Below, one piece after another: positions 45,153 to 56,939 of a stretch of 64,000 nucleotides of DNA. The position numbers were made by a program, and so were the translations under genes. A model generated the notes under the pieces. The model made no database searches and was not told the DNA's origin. It saw only the letters and a list, made by a program, of their open reading frames with translations. This stretch comes from Letharia columbiana (lineage: Eukaryota; Ascomycota; Lecanoromycetes; Lecanorales; Parmeliaceae): contig NW_023501105.1 of assembly GCF_014066305.1 (NCBI RefSeq), forward strand, positions 209,033 through 273,032, in the 5' to 3' direction. How positions within the stretch are numbered: position 1 is the stretch's first letter; each line of letters opens with the position of its first letter.

Positions 45153-46110
45153 AATCGCAATCAGTGGGAAATTGTGGTAAGAAACAATAGCTAGGTGGCA
45201 CCTGAGAACTGCGTCGTCAAGACGTCGGAGCGCTGTGATCTGAGGCTATAGCAAGATAAGAAAAGGCGAGATAGGCCGTTGTTTCGCAAAGCGTCGTAGC
45301 AGCAGAGGACTGTCCGGGAAGAGATTTGAGGCCGTTCAACGGCCTCCTGGCAGTGCAGTGATGGCGAAAAGTTCCCAACAGATGTTGTATGATCCTCCGG
45401 ATCCGCAGAGCAGCAGTAGACGACGAGGTATATTCAGGAAAGAAAGTAATGCCGCTCTCGAAATTGTTGGTCATGGAAGTCGTCAGAAATCGTGATGCAC
45501 TGTGAAGGAATGTCTTATTTGTGAGTAGTAGAATCTGGGATCGGGTGAGCATTTATACCGAGGATGTGTGGGGAAGGTGCTGTGGCCAGGCAATTCACGC
45601 GTGAAAGTTCAAGGTGTGAAGAATTCGGCGCCGACATTGTGGCAGATGGTCCCCATCCACTCACTCGAGCAGATCCACGGAAGATGGAACCAAGGAGGAG
45701 TCGATGAGATTGCATCGTATGCATCAGAAGCTGTCAAAGATGATGTAAGTAAGTTCTGTGAGGCGAAACAATGCGATTGCCTCAAAAGTGACCGCCCCAA
45801 AGCAATGAAACACAAAGAACCTCAACGCTGAAACGTTGCATAACGAGGATGACTTGTTTGAAAAGTGTCTCAGTTTTGCGATATATAGATCATCCAAAGG
45901 CATGACGGCCCTTGAACATGTCCGCAGGACTGTGTAAACATAAAACGCCTCCAAGTCACACCCTAAATATTTTCCGTATCGAAGAAGTCCGCCCCTGGCT
46001 GTCACAGCCGTATCCAATACGCCAAACGATTTTGTAGTTGCCTCCCTAGTCGCGACATGAGTTAGAAACGCTGCAAGGTATATAAGAAGAAAGTCGAAAA
46101 GTCCAGAATC
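45153..46110. other. Intergenic region
   Basis: About 960 bp upstream of the patatin-like pseudoenzyme and downstream of OPY2. Short frames only, none recognisable. Confidence 0.5.
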
Positions 46111-47641
46111 TCAAGGTGTCCTCGCGGCGTTCGCGTCTGAGAATGGACCTTCCCCCCTAGCATCTCTTCCGGTCCAGGCGGTCATGATGTTTCCCATACT
46201 ACCCAGACCGCCATGTCTGGGCTCTCTAGAGGCTCGCCTGGTGGCCTCCTCGATTATCTGATTCAGACTTCCGGATCGTTTGTGTTTCTTCTTTTGCTCC
46301 TTGCTCAGGAAATGGCGGGCTTGGCTGTCTGGTGAAGAGGAAGATGATATGATGGCTGGGGAATGTCTAAGGTCAGGTGCTGATGATGGAGACCGAACAG
46401 GAGGATCTATCGATCTGGATGAGGGCGACGCGGTCTTGGCGAATTGAGGTAGCTTTTCGTGGCCCATCAGACTTTGGTCTGCAGGTGAGTCTTCGTCGCT
46501 GCTAGAGGCATCATCAAAGGTTGACGAGTCAGGATTATGCCTAGAGCTTGCCACTGAAGCGTGCCGCTCTAATTTGGTCGGAGACCTATTCGATCTGTCA
46601 CTGGGAACAGGACTAGGGTTTGCGGCAACAGGAATGTTGTTCTGCGGAGATTTTGTGACGTGCACGGCTTTGGGAACACCCAGTCGAGCGACTATCGGGC
46701 TAGTGGTGTTCGTCTTTAAAAGATCGTGTCGCTTGCGATCCATTATGGGAAGAGGCGGAGTGGAGGATCTCGATTCAACAGGGCTATTCTTGCCATTTGA
46801 CTTGACAGCGACAGGATTTGCTTTACCACAGATAGCCGTTTGAGCAGGTATAGCGTTGACGACAGCACTACCTCGATAAGCCGTCGACTGGAAGCTACCT
46901 CGAGGCATGCTTGGGGCTATGCTCGATCTGGCGTAAGACGTCCTATCGACTGTATAGTCTGAATAAGTGGAGTCGCGGAGGTCGCTAGGCATGAAGAAGT
47001 GTTGGTCCTGTTGATGAGGCTGTGGAGTCCCTGCCGGAGAGAAGGCTGGTATTGGTGGTACCGGTGGGACAAGGTCTGGTGTGGAATCAACGGATCGGTT
47101 GGTGACTCCTGGTATGTAGGCTATTTGGATGACGTTGGAAGCTCTGGTAAGGACGGTCGAAGCTATCGAGCGAACTGAATGTACTGAGGCACGAGCATCC
47201 CTTTGCATGCCAAATTCGTCTCTACTCTTCTCCGTGGATTCCTCGTCTTGCCAGTCGTTTTCTACAAAACGTACCCTTCTATTCTTGATGCAGAATCTCC
47301 ACACCAGGAAAGTCATCAAGCATACAACAGCGACACCTCCGATGACGCCTCCTGCTATAGGACCCGCAGCTGGCCCAGAGCTTGATGGCGCTGATGTAGG
47401 CTGAGCTACCATTTTCGTGCACATAGTCACAGCACATGAATTGCAGCCTCCAGCGAAAAGAGAACAGACCTCGTCCGAAGCACATGATGGACATGGTGGA
47501 GGTTCAGGAGGGCAGGTGGCGCAACGTCGGAAAAGGTGAGGTGCATTGAAATCCACTTCTATATAGAAAGCGTCAGCATTATATCCTGATAGTGACATGT
47601 TGTCAGTGCTTACCATATCGGCCGAGACCATGGAGGTCCAT
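46111..47641 (-). CDS. OPY2: Membrane anchor protein Opy2
   Basis: Two exons, 47614-47641 (28 nt) and 46111-47558, give 491 residues. The N-terminal extracellular part (21-56) is Cys-rich with eight cysteines (CATCPPEPPPCPSC, then CSLFAGGCNSCAVTMC), the hallmark of Opy2. A Ser/Pro spacer and one membrane segment (about 76-99, GPIAGGVIGGVAVVCLMTFLVWRFCI region) follow. The rest is a long, Ser/Pro-rich cytosolic tail. There is no cleaved signal peptide, so the membrane segment must direct insertion. In yeast Opy2 holds the adaptor Ste50 at the plasma membrane for the Sho1 branch of the HOG pathway and for filamentous-growth MAPK signalling. The exon-1 model (MDLHGLGRYEVDF) is supported by phase and by giving the Cys-rich domain a short clean start; the frame is also open upstream to 47895, but that part is not Opy2-like. 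Confidence 0.87.
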
Positions 47642-50132
47642 CTTTGCGTTGGTGGGAGACGTATAAAGTCGAAACAGGGAAAGGAGCCCAGGAGGGGCTT
47701 GTTATCATCCACGAGGCCTAACAGCCAGTCGTTCCAAGGCAGTCGCTCCGTGGACCAGCAGTCAGGGCTTGAGATGCGTACGGCCGGAAATTGATTAAAA
47801 GAGTGTCTGGCCTTGTAGAGGGTGGTTGCAGAAGACTGTCTCGGTATGGTTGGTTGGTTGGTGAGATTCTTAACGGGAAAGAACAAAGGACTCAAAGGCT
47901 GAATGATTAGTTCCAGATGGTGCCGAACAATGAATGCGATGACTCCGACGTGATGTAAACGAATGACTGTCGGTTGCCGGCCTACTGCGTTTCCCTTTGC
48001 CCTTTTCCCTTGGGCGCTTCGTTATGGTCGAGGTGTTGTGTATTTGATTTGCGGCGTAATTTGACGGGCGCAAGTGAAATACCCTGACTCAAGGCGGAGC
48101 AGCTCCCTTCTTCACTGCGAAGGAATTGTTGGACCTTGCATGGCGCGGTTTTGTGGTGTTCAGTCGACAGCGGAGTGTAAGGGTTTTGGCTGAATGGTGG
48201 TAAGTTGATTGTGGCAGGTTGCTGACAGAGCTGGAAGGAGTTGGGGCCCTGGGGGGAGAGGGGAGGGGATAATGTTAGGACGATCTTTTTGGGACGGGAC
48301 AAGGGAGCAGACAGCGAGTAGTTTTGATTGGGCGAGAGTTTTACCTTTCAGGCTTTTAGGACTCAATTTGCCATTTGGCCCTAAATTTGGTGTGAAAGTT
48401 ACCTTAGAGTAAGTACCTTATGTAGTAAGGGAATAAACATATGTGGGCTGTGAGCCTGTGAGCGGAAATTACGCTGCCCTTGAAGTCCTTGCACTAAAAT
48501 TATAACGAAGGATACATCTTCCTTCCACTTTCCCTCCTACCTACCTCACCCTCATCTTTTTTGTCCCATAAAGATAATAAGCCTGACAAGAAGCCAACCA
48601 AGTCAAATTTCATCCCGCACACATCTTAGCCTTGCTCGTGATTCGGTGCTTAATTCACCGCCTTCTATAAGCGCAACGGTTACGCATATTATAACCGCCC
48701 CGATAACGGCTGCCATATCAAATCTCTCCGCACCGATTCACTTACTCTAGGTACTCAAGACGCAGGAATCCCAATCCAGAAGCTATCCAGCATGCTTGAG
48801 CGTCACCATATCATTGCACACGCTCGATCCGCATATGAGGGTTCAAGCCGACTCGTTGCATCTCGGGCGATGAGCGTAGACGATCAAAGCAATTGAGTCT
48901 CACTACCATCATATTAAGCGCACCTGAACGACACGTGGGTCTGATCATAACCTGGCTTGAGCTGCATCTGCATATCAGACCAGCAATACTCCGTATGCAG
49001 GCTTGGCCCAGGAGGCTCAGGTATCGCTTTCTGCAATCTTACGTCCCCTGCATGCGTGCATGAAAAACAGCAGATAATAAAGCTTGTGCATCATCTGGAG
49101 TATTCTCGCCTTCCAATCGATTTGATTCTTTACCTTACTCTCAATAGCTTTGGGATTCCACGCCCTTAGTATTTCCCCAAACGAACAATCAGCTGTAGGG
49201 TGCAATTTTGCTCGAAGCGTAGATAGACAACAGGCTCATGAACAAAAAAGCCGAGGGTCCAGCTTTTGGAGAGGTGGGGCCAAGATAAAGGCTACTATGC
49301 CGTACACGATGGCACTCAGATAGTAATATACGGCAGGAGAAGCAAGATATAAGGTACTAATCTCATCTATGGCAAACGCTGGCATTTTCTTAGGCCTAGT
49401 GAGCCTTGTCACCGAAGCTCTGCAACGACGTGTCAGCACGGCCACTGGACTCAAAATAATGTGTTGAGTCCAGCTGTGCATATCCGGAGGAGCCTGGGAC
49501 GCAAAGCACACAGCCCGTTGGTGGCCATGATTCCGTAAAGGAGGCTCGGAACTTCGTGTTGCTAATTTTGGAATTCAGAGACATGAGGGCGCCACAGTAA
49601 AATTCTAAGAGGAGAACAAAGAAAAAATACTCAGATATCGGCGGATTGAATAATCATTCTGCAAGGGTCTTCACTCTGCGTTGACCTTCAGAAAAATTCA
49701 CTTCTTCAATCTGCAGGAAGCATTGTCGTGTTTCTTGCGTGTCCTCAACTTTCACTGACTGTGCGTGCTGTGGCGGATGTCGGATTTGATTGGTAAAGCC
49801 ACACCTGGAGAAACAATCCCGGTCAGCAACAAAGCCAGCAGACCCCCCTGATCTCTGCTTTCGTACATTCTTCTACACCAACATCGTTCCAAAAAGTGAC
49901 AGCGAAAGGCCTCTTGGAAGGTTCGATGATATATGCAAAGACGGCCATACACGCTACTCTCTCTGAGCACTGCATCCTCAAGCCCTGGCGGCTGTAAACA
50001 AGTATTGACATTCTACTTCACTCCATCCAAAAACGCTACGCACTCCTAGTTTTGCCCTCCAACGCTTCCATCATCCTTCTACCACAGCGGCCGCCCTCAA
50101 TTCACTCCTGCTCTCGATCACAATACGCCCGA
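47642..50132. other. Divergent 2.5-kb regulatory region
   Basis: Lies between the starts of OPY2 (minus) and the class III chitin synthase (plus), so it should contain both promoters and leaders. C/T-rich tracts occur at about 48520-48560 and 50010-50100. No protein-like frame, RNA gene or transposon end was found. Confidence 0.5.
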
Positions 50133-53100
50133 ATGGCTTACCAAGCATCTCCGGGAGCTGGGGGCTATGAAGAGGACCACCGGTTGCACGACCTGCCCTC
50201 CGGCAGCGTTAGTATTGTGTCTCCAAGTTTTGCGACCCTTCGCTAACAATCGACACAGCAATATCATCTGCCTCCACACGAGGGTTCTGATGACGAAGAT
50301 GAACGAGCCCTCTTAGCCCACGGCCAGGGGCCCTTCAATGGGCCATTCGATGAGCCTCACTCCGGGATCGCAACTCCCCCTATCAGACCTGCTTCGAACT
50401 ACACTCTGACGGAATCATATGTTGGGGATCACAAGTCACAAGCACCTCCTTACAACGGGTATCACGGAGATGGCTACAGCTCGACTCTCGATGACCCCAC
50501 AGCGGCATTTGGCGTGCCTGGGCGAGCGCCGTCTCCATACGAGAGAAGTGACACCAGCTCCACGGAAGCATGGAGGCAGAGGCAAGCACCTGGAGCAAAT
50601 GGGTTGAGGCGATACGCGACTCGTAAAGTGAAACTTGTTCAGGGCTCGGTCCTGAGTGTGGACTATCCAGTACCTAGTGCTATCCAGAATGCTATTCAGG
50701 CGAAGTATAGGAGTGATCTAGAGGGAGGCAGTGAAGAATTCACACATCTGAGATGTACGCTGAATGTGAGCCCAGGAATATGCTGTCGCTAATTATATTC
50801 AGACACTGCTGCAACTTGCGATCCCAATGAATTCACGCTCAAGAATGGCTATAATCTTAGGCCGGCCATGTACAACCGCCACACCGAACTCCTCATTGCC
50901 ATCACATACTACAATGAAGACAAAGTATTGACTGCGCGTACCCTTCATGGTGTCATGCAAAATGTCCGCGACATTGTCAACATCAAGAAGACAGAGTTCT
51001 GGAATAAGGGAGGCCCTGCTTGGCAAAAGATTGTCGTGTGTCTGGTCTTCGATGGGATCGATCCCTGCGACAAGGAGACTTTGGATGTCCTGGCAACAGT
51101 TGGCATCTACCAAGATGGTGTCATGAAGAAAGACGTCGACGGCAAAGAAACCACAGCTCATGTTTTCGAGTACACTACCCAACTTTCGGTCACGCCCAAT
51201 CAGAAACTTATACAACCCCAGGACGACGGCCCCAGTACGCTTCCTCCAGTACAAATGATCTTTTGTCTCAAACAGAAGAATAGCAAGAAAATCAACTCTC
51301 ATCGATGGCTATTCAACGCTTTTGGTAAGATATTGAACCCGGAAGTCTGCATTCTTCTAGACGCCGGGACAAAGCCAGGGCCAAAATCTCTCCTTGCGCT
51401 GTGGGAAGCTTTCTATAATGACAAAGATCTTGGTGGTGCTTGCGGAGAGATCCACGCTATGTTGGGTAAAGGATGGAGAAACCTTCTGAATCCGCTTGTG
51501 GCAGCCCAGAACTTTGAGTACAAGATCAGCAATATCCTGGACAAACCGCTGGAAAGCTCCTTTGGGTACGTCAGCGTTCTTCCGGGAGCGTTCTCTGCGT
51601 ACCGATTCCGTGCTATCATGGGACGCCCTCTCGACCAGTATTTCCATGGTGACCACACCGCCGCAAAGATCAATGCGGGTAAAGGCATTGAGAATATGAA
51701 CATCTTCAAGAAGAACATGTTCTTGGCCGAGGATCGGATTCTGTGTTTCGAACTTGTCGCCAAAGCCGGATCGAAGTGGCACTTGACCTACGTAAAGGCC
51801 TCAAAGGGCGAGACCGACGTTCCTGAAGGTGCTCCAGAGTTCATCGGGCAACGCCGAAGATGGCTCAACGGCTCCTTTGCAGCCAGTATCTACTCACTGA
51901 TGCATTTCGGAAGGATGTATAAAAGCAGTCATAACATCGTGCGCATGTTCTTTTTTCATATTCAATTGCTATACAACATTTTTTCAGTGTTTCTCTCATG
52001 GTTCTCGATCGGTTAGTAATTTTAAGTATCCAACCACGAGTTAGAGATCTAACACATTTTCTAGCTTCGTTCTGGCTCACGACCAGTGTCATCATGGATC
52101 TCGTCGGAAAGCCAGGCGCAGCGAACGGAAACAAGGCTTTCCCCTTTGGCAACCATGTTACACCGGTCGTTAATACAGTGCTGCAATACCTCTATCTCGG
52201 CTGTGTCCTTCTGCAGTTCATCCTAGCACTGGGAAATCGGCCCAAAGGGTAGGTAAATTTCAATTGCCCTTGCAACACTTCGCTGACAATACGTATAGAT
52301 CGAGATGGACATACATCATGTCTTTCCTAGTCTTCGGTATCATCCAGGTCTATATTGTGATACTGTCAATGTATTTGGTGGTCCGAGCTCTCTCTGGTAA
52401 CAACGAAACGGAAATCGAGACACACAATGGTCTTGATGAGTTCTTCAAGACTTTCTTTTCCTCGTCGAGTTCAGGCATCATCCTTATCGCTTTGGCAGCT
52501 ACCTTTGGTTTGTACTTTGTGGCTTCCTTCATGTACCTGGATCCGTGGCACATGATCACCTCATTCCCACAGTATCTTTGCCTCATGTCGTCCTACATCA
52601 ACATCCTCAATGTCTACGCCTTCAGCAATTGGCATGACGTGTCGTGGGGAACCAAAGGCTCTGATAAGGCCGACGTTCTGCCATCAGCTCAAACCACAAA
52701 GACAGGAGACGGTAAAGCCGCCATTATCGAAGAGCCCGACAAACCTCAAGCGGATATCGATAGCCAATTCGAGATAACGGTCAAGCGTGCATTGGCCGAA
52801 TTCCACCCACCGGTGATCATCGAGAAGAAGACCTTGGAGGATTCGTACAAGAGCTTCAGAACAAGATTGGTCACGGCATGGATCTTCTCGAACGCTTTAC
52901 TTGCTGTTGGTATTACGAGTAACGATTTGACTTCTCTAGGGCTCTCGGTACGATGTCGCGTCCTTTTTTAAATGCTTGAATGTTGCTGACGATAGCTTAC
53001 AGAACAGTTCAACAGTCAGGACGTCGAATTTCTTCCGAGCCCTGCTCTGGTCCACAGCTGCCCTCTCCGTGATACGCTTCATAGGATGCTGCTGGTTCCT

Positions 53101-53140
53101 AGGCAAGTCGGGCTTGCTGTGCTGTTTCAACCGGAGGTAG
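50133..53140 (+). CDS. chsB: Class III chitin synthase
   Basis: Six exons, 50133-50207, 50259-50754, 50803-52011, 52065-52248, 52299-52947 and 53003-53140, join in phase to 916 residues. The N-terminal 190 residues are polar. The GT2 chitin-synthase core then shows [83 protein letters not shown] and the catalytic [11 protein letters not shown]. Several membrane segments follow (for example around [12 protein letters not shown] and [10 protein letters not shown]). The sequence after the core is that of class III, the filamentous-fungus class needed for normal hyphal growth and wall integrity (ChsB in Aspergillus). The enzyme polymerises UDP-GlcNAc to chitin at the plasma membrane. The last exon encodes a short Cys-containing tail. 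Confidence 0.94.
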
Positions 53141-53593
53141 ATAGAACGTTGTTGATGACTATTGAAGCATTGGTACGCGTGCATATTGGATTACCAGCGG
53201 TGCCCTATTGTTGGCTGCATGAGGAATACGGCGTCTGTAAATTGACTTTGCGTGTAATGAAATCCAGACGTCGATATTTATCAAAAGCGATATGGCAATC
53301 ACGCGAATAGCTGTGTCGACGCTTCAATTCTAGGAAATGCGTTAGGAAATATTTTCTCATCTCGTAGGCATCTTTGAAGCTAGTAGTCAGATCGCGTGGC
53401 GGATGGCTTTTCGCAGTGTCCAAGACTTAGACAACACAATCTTCGATTACGTTTAAATACACATTATAGCCTTTGATATATAACCCACCTCCGACAACCT
53501 GAACAACTCGTCAACCCTGATACCGGCGTTTCGAGCCTTCCCTTTTTCAATCACGACTCGGACTGGACAGTACACACCTCTACAGTCGCAAGG
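53141..53593. other. Intergenic region upstream of UBC12
   Basis: 453 bp between chitin synthase and UBC12, same strand. No gene seen. Confidence 0.5.
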
Positions 53594-54412
53594 ATGCTCA
53601 AAATATGGTCTATGGTGAGTCTCTACATCTACAGACGGACGCTGCGGCCCAGCCTTGGTAAGGATATACCCTGTAGCACCGGCCTGACATATGACCGCAG
53701 AAACAACAGCAGCAGAAGGATGCGAATGCTGAGGGAGCGGGGCCAAAGAAGAAGAAGGTGACAGCAGCTCAACTACGAGTACAGAAAGGTACGGCTATGA
53801 TATGCCCCTTATGCTCGTTCAGTGGAACAACCTGGCTGATCCTCCCCCTACCCTCAGACCTTGCAGAACTCGAAGGCACCCTGGGCCGCACGATGAAAAC
53901 CTCCTTTCCCAACCCCGACGATATCCTGAACTTCACCCTGACCATCGAGCCGGACGAAGGAATGTACAAAGGCGGCAGCTTCCACTTCAACTTCGCCATC
54001 AACCAGAACTTCCCTCACGACCCGCCGAAGGTGAAATGCACGCAGAAGATTTATCATCCAAATATTGATCTGGAGGGCAACGTGTGCTTGAATATCCTGA
54101 GGGAGGACTGGAAGCCTGTGTTGAACTTGAATGCTGTTATTGTTGGGTTGCAGGTACGTCTACGTCTGGGGTGGGACAGGTTACAAGGGAATCTGCGAGC
54201 ACAGAGTACGGTAAGGGATAAAATATTGGACCATGGCTAACAGCTGTGGCCTACAGTTCCTCTTCCTCGAACCCAACGCTTCGGATCCCTTGAACAAAGA
54301 GGCAGCGGAGGACCTGCGGTCGAACCGGGAAGGCTTCAAGAGGAACGTGCGGACATCAATGAGCGGAGGGGCAGTCAAGCATGAAAATTACGAGAGGGTC
54401 ATTGGCAAGTAG
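53594..54412 (+). CDS. UBC12: NEDD8-conjugating enzyme UBC12
   Basis: Four exons, 53594-53614, 53701-53788, 53858-54153 and 54257-54412, give 186 residues. The N-terminal peptide MLKIWSMKQQQQKD is the UBC12-type extension that docks on the NEDD8 E1. The UBC fold follows: [27 protein letters not shown], then the active-site block [19 protein letters not shown] with catalytic Cys113, and [19 protein letters not shown]. The enzyme passes NEDD8/Rub1 from the E1 (Uba3-Ula1) to cullins, which activates SCF-type ubiquitin ligases. The exon holding the docking peptide is only 21 nt. The C-terminal NYERVIGK is typical. Confidence 0.94.
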
Positions 54413-54822
54413 ATACGTCTGGGATAGTATTATGACTGGGCGTTAGCGATACCTATGATGGGCGTTTGAGCGGCATATGCATCGATGAGGCTGCAGCGAT
54501 AGACGTGGATGCTGGTATGGTAATAATTGCTCAGCAGGGTTCTCACTTTTGTAGATATAATACCTGCAATGTCTTACATGACGGCCCCCGCTCCTGAAAG
54601 TGCAATATTTGGTATCAACCTCAGAGCAAACAATTTGATTAGGGCTCAAGGGCTCTGTCTCCTAGGCGGAATCGTTCCGTTGGCAAGCTCCGAAGCTTCG
54701 CACATTTTTTGACAGCTGCTTGCTGCAATTAATAACGCGCCAGCATCGGGGTAGAGAGGTACTGAAATTCTGAATCCCATGTCCAAACCTGTCGTGGGCA
54801 AGCAGCTCCTCCAACGCCCACC
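54413..54822. other. Intergenic region upstream of WKF-domain gene
   Basis: 410 bp, same strand on both sides. No gene seen. Confidence 0.5.
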
Positions 54823-56640
54823 ATGTCTCGCATCTCTGAGCCAATCCATAAGCACGTGCCTGCGTGGAAAAAGCTCGGTCTGAAGCTCAAGTATGCCAAA
54901 GAAGAGCCTGAAAATACCCAACCTAGCCAAAACGGCACTGTTGACCGCAGGAAGCGCAAGGCACCTGCGGGAGAAGAAGCTGTGGTAGAGAACGCGCCTT
55001 TGGAAAGGCCTGCCAAAAAGCTCAAAGAGTCAAAATGGAGAGCAGAAGAGGCTGGAGAAGCGGTCAACGGCAATGGGACGTCTCACGAGGCTCAAGATGA
55101 GGATAAGCTTAGGGAGAAGATCAAGAAGTCAAGACCTAGCACCGAGAACTCCGAAGAAACCGTCAATGGCAATTACAAATCTTCCAACGAGCCTACCAAC
55201 GCGGAAAGACCCTCGAAGAAAACCAAGAAAGCGAAAGCGAAATTGGACGTATCTGCCTTATCAATCAATGGCAAACTTGGGGGTACTCATGAGCAGGAAT
55301 TCTCGCCTCCACCTGCATTGAAGACTACTCCTGCCTCAAAAGGGAAATCCGTCTCATTCACCCCAGACACTAAGACTAAAGACGGTGACAGTGTCAAAGG
55401 CCTCTACAAAGCCTGGATTGCAAAGCAGATAGCTACCGATCCTTCATTCGACCCTTCGACTGTCAGTCCAGCGCTCAGGTCAATCGTACCTTCAATTGTC
55501 CCTACACCAGAGTCGGCTTCACCTTTCGTATCCACTTCAACCTCAAATTCAGAATCAATCTCCAAAGACAAAAAGAAACCCACAAAGAAACCCAAACCCA
55601 GACTTCCCAAGACCTCATCAGGCCCTGGTCCCTCACGTTTCGATCCCGTACTCACCTACCTCACCACCCATCACACATCCCCTCAAACCTGGAAGTTTTC
55701 CAAACTTCACCAAAACCAAATCCTCAAACACCTCTTCTCCCTCACCCATATCCCTTCATATTACGACTCCGCCCTCCTCCCCTACATCCGTGGCCTCAAA
55801 GGTACCACAGCGCGCTCACGAATCCGAAAAGAAGCGCTCGCAATCTGTGGAGAGGACGAGAAGTGGCTAGCATCTGAGCCTTCGGAAACCGAAAGGATGG
55901 ATAACGAGACGGTTGCGCAATGCAACGCGCGCCGTCGTCGTGATTATGAAGCCGCGGTTGCTAGAATCAAACAGACATTGAAAGAAAAAGAAGAAGAGCG
56001 CGAAGAGCGCGACTGGGAACTCTTAGGCGACAAAGAAGAATGGGAGGAGCGAATCCGCAAGAGAAGGAGGGCGGAGATCGTATTGTGGAATGTCGGAAGG
56101 GAGGAAGAAGCTGCAGAGAATGAAAGTGTTGCAGTAACGCAGCAGAATACTTCTGGAGGCAACGGTGGACGTCAAACAAACTCTGGATTTGAGCAACTCG
56201 CGAAGGCCGCACGGGATCCCGGACCTGCACCAAGAGTGGGAAGAGGAGTCGGAATGGGGATGGGTGGGGTCGAAGTGATTGATTCAGGAGGCATCGCGCG
56301 GGCTAGCCGGGGGAAGAAGGTGGTTTTTGGCGAGGATGGGGCTGCGCAGGCTGCTGGGACGGACAGGGTGAATGAATTTGGCGGTGCAAATGGTGTCGGA
56401 CGGGCTGATGGAGCCGGCGGAGTCCATGGGGTTCAGACGCCCGATTGCGGCAATGGTGCCCATGGCATGAAGCCAAAAAGAAAGCGCAAGCACAAGAGGA
56501 GGACGGGGGTGCCGGATGATGACGAAAGCAGCAGCGAGAGCAGCAGCAGCAGCAGCAGCAGCAGTGAGGGCAGTGACGAGGGGAGAGAAGGAGCAGAAGA
56601 CGGAGTCGTTGTTGAAGAAGAAGAAGAAGAATGGCGCTGA
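54823..56640 (+). CDS. WKF-domain protein (C7orf50-like), probable nucleolar
   Basis: A 605-residue, intron-free frame. It begins with VPAWKKLGLKLK, then a long Lys/Glu-rich disordered part. The conserved WKF region lies at about residues 275-345: FDPVLTYLTTHH, WKFSKLHQNQILKHLF and ALLPYIRGLKGTTARSRIRK. A long charged coiled helix follows, then a Gly/Ala-rich part and an acidic/Ser-rich tail (ESSSESSSSSSSSSEGS, then a run of Glu). The WKF domain is found in human C7orf50 and fungal relatives linked to the nucleolus; the biochemical role is unknown. Basic tracts (RKRK, KKTKKAK) suggest nuclear localisation and RNA contact. It is convergent with the GCP3 gene. Confidence 0.78.
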   Translation: MSRISEPIHKHVPAWKKLGLKLKYAKEEPENTQPSQNGTVDRRKRKAPAGEEAVVENAPLERPAKKLKESKWRAEEAGEAVNGNGTSHEAQDEDKLREKIKKSRPSTENSEETVNGNYKSSNEPTNAERPSKKTKKAKAKLDVSALSINGKLGGTHEQEFSPPPALKTTPASKGKSVSFTPDTKTKDGDSVKGLYKAWIAKQIATDPSFDPSTVSPALRSIVPSIVPTPESASPFVSTSTSNSESISKDKKKPTKKPKPRLPKTSSGPGPSRFDPVLTYLTTHHTSPQTWKFSKLHQNQILKHLFSLTHIPSYYDSALLPYIRGLKGTTARSRIRKEALAICGEDEKWLASEPSETERMDNETVAQCNARRRRDYEAAVARIKQTLKEKEEEREERDWELLGDKEEWEERIRKRRRAEIVLWNVGREEEAAENESVAVTQQNTSGGNGGRQTNSGFEQLAKAARDPGPAPRVGRGVGMGMGGVEVIDSGGIARASRGKKVVFGEDGAAQAAGTDRVNEFGGANGVGRADGAGGVHGVQTPDCGNGAHGMKPKRKRKHKRRTGVPDDDESSSESSSSSSSSSEGSDEGREGAEDGVVVEEEEEEWR

Positions 56641-56939
56641 GGAGTCCAGGGACGTTGAAGCGTCAAGTTCAGGATCCGGCTCTGGCACGAGCTCGAGCGG
56701 AGACTCGGATTCGGACTGAAACGGGTCCGGGTGTGCGTCGTGACCGGTGGAAGAGCAAGGGCCGCACAGCTCGGTGCATACATTTGGGAAAAGATCGTGT
56801 GACAAGAAGTGGTCCCATATCAGATTTACACACCCGTCCATGAGGCATGACATGGCACTGCCGAATGCAGACCCTAAGCTTCCAGAGCCACGGGTAACGC
56901 TGACGATTGCGTCCAGGCATAATACCCCCCCGGCCTCGA

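Noticed and set aside
47642..47895. Upstream open part of the OPY2 frame
   Set aside because: A 28-nt first exon (47614-47641) spliced to 47558 gives a better start and leaves this sequence in the 5' UTR.
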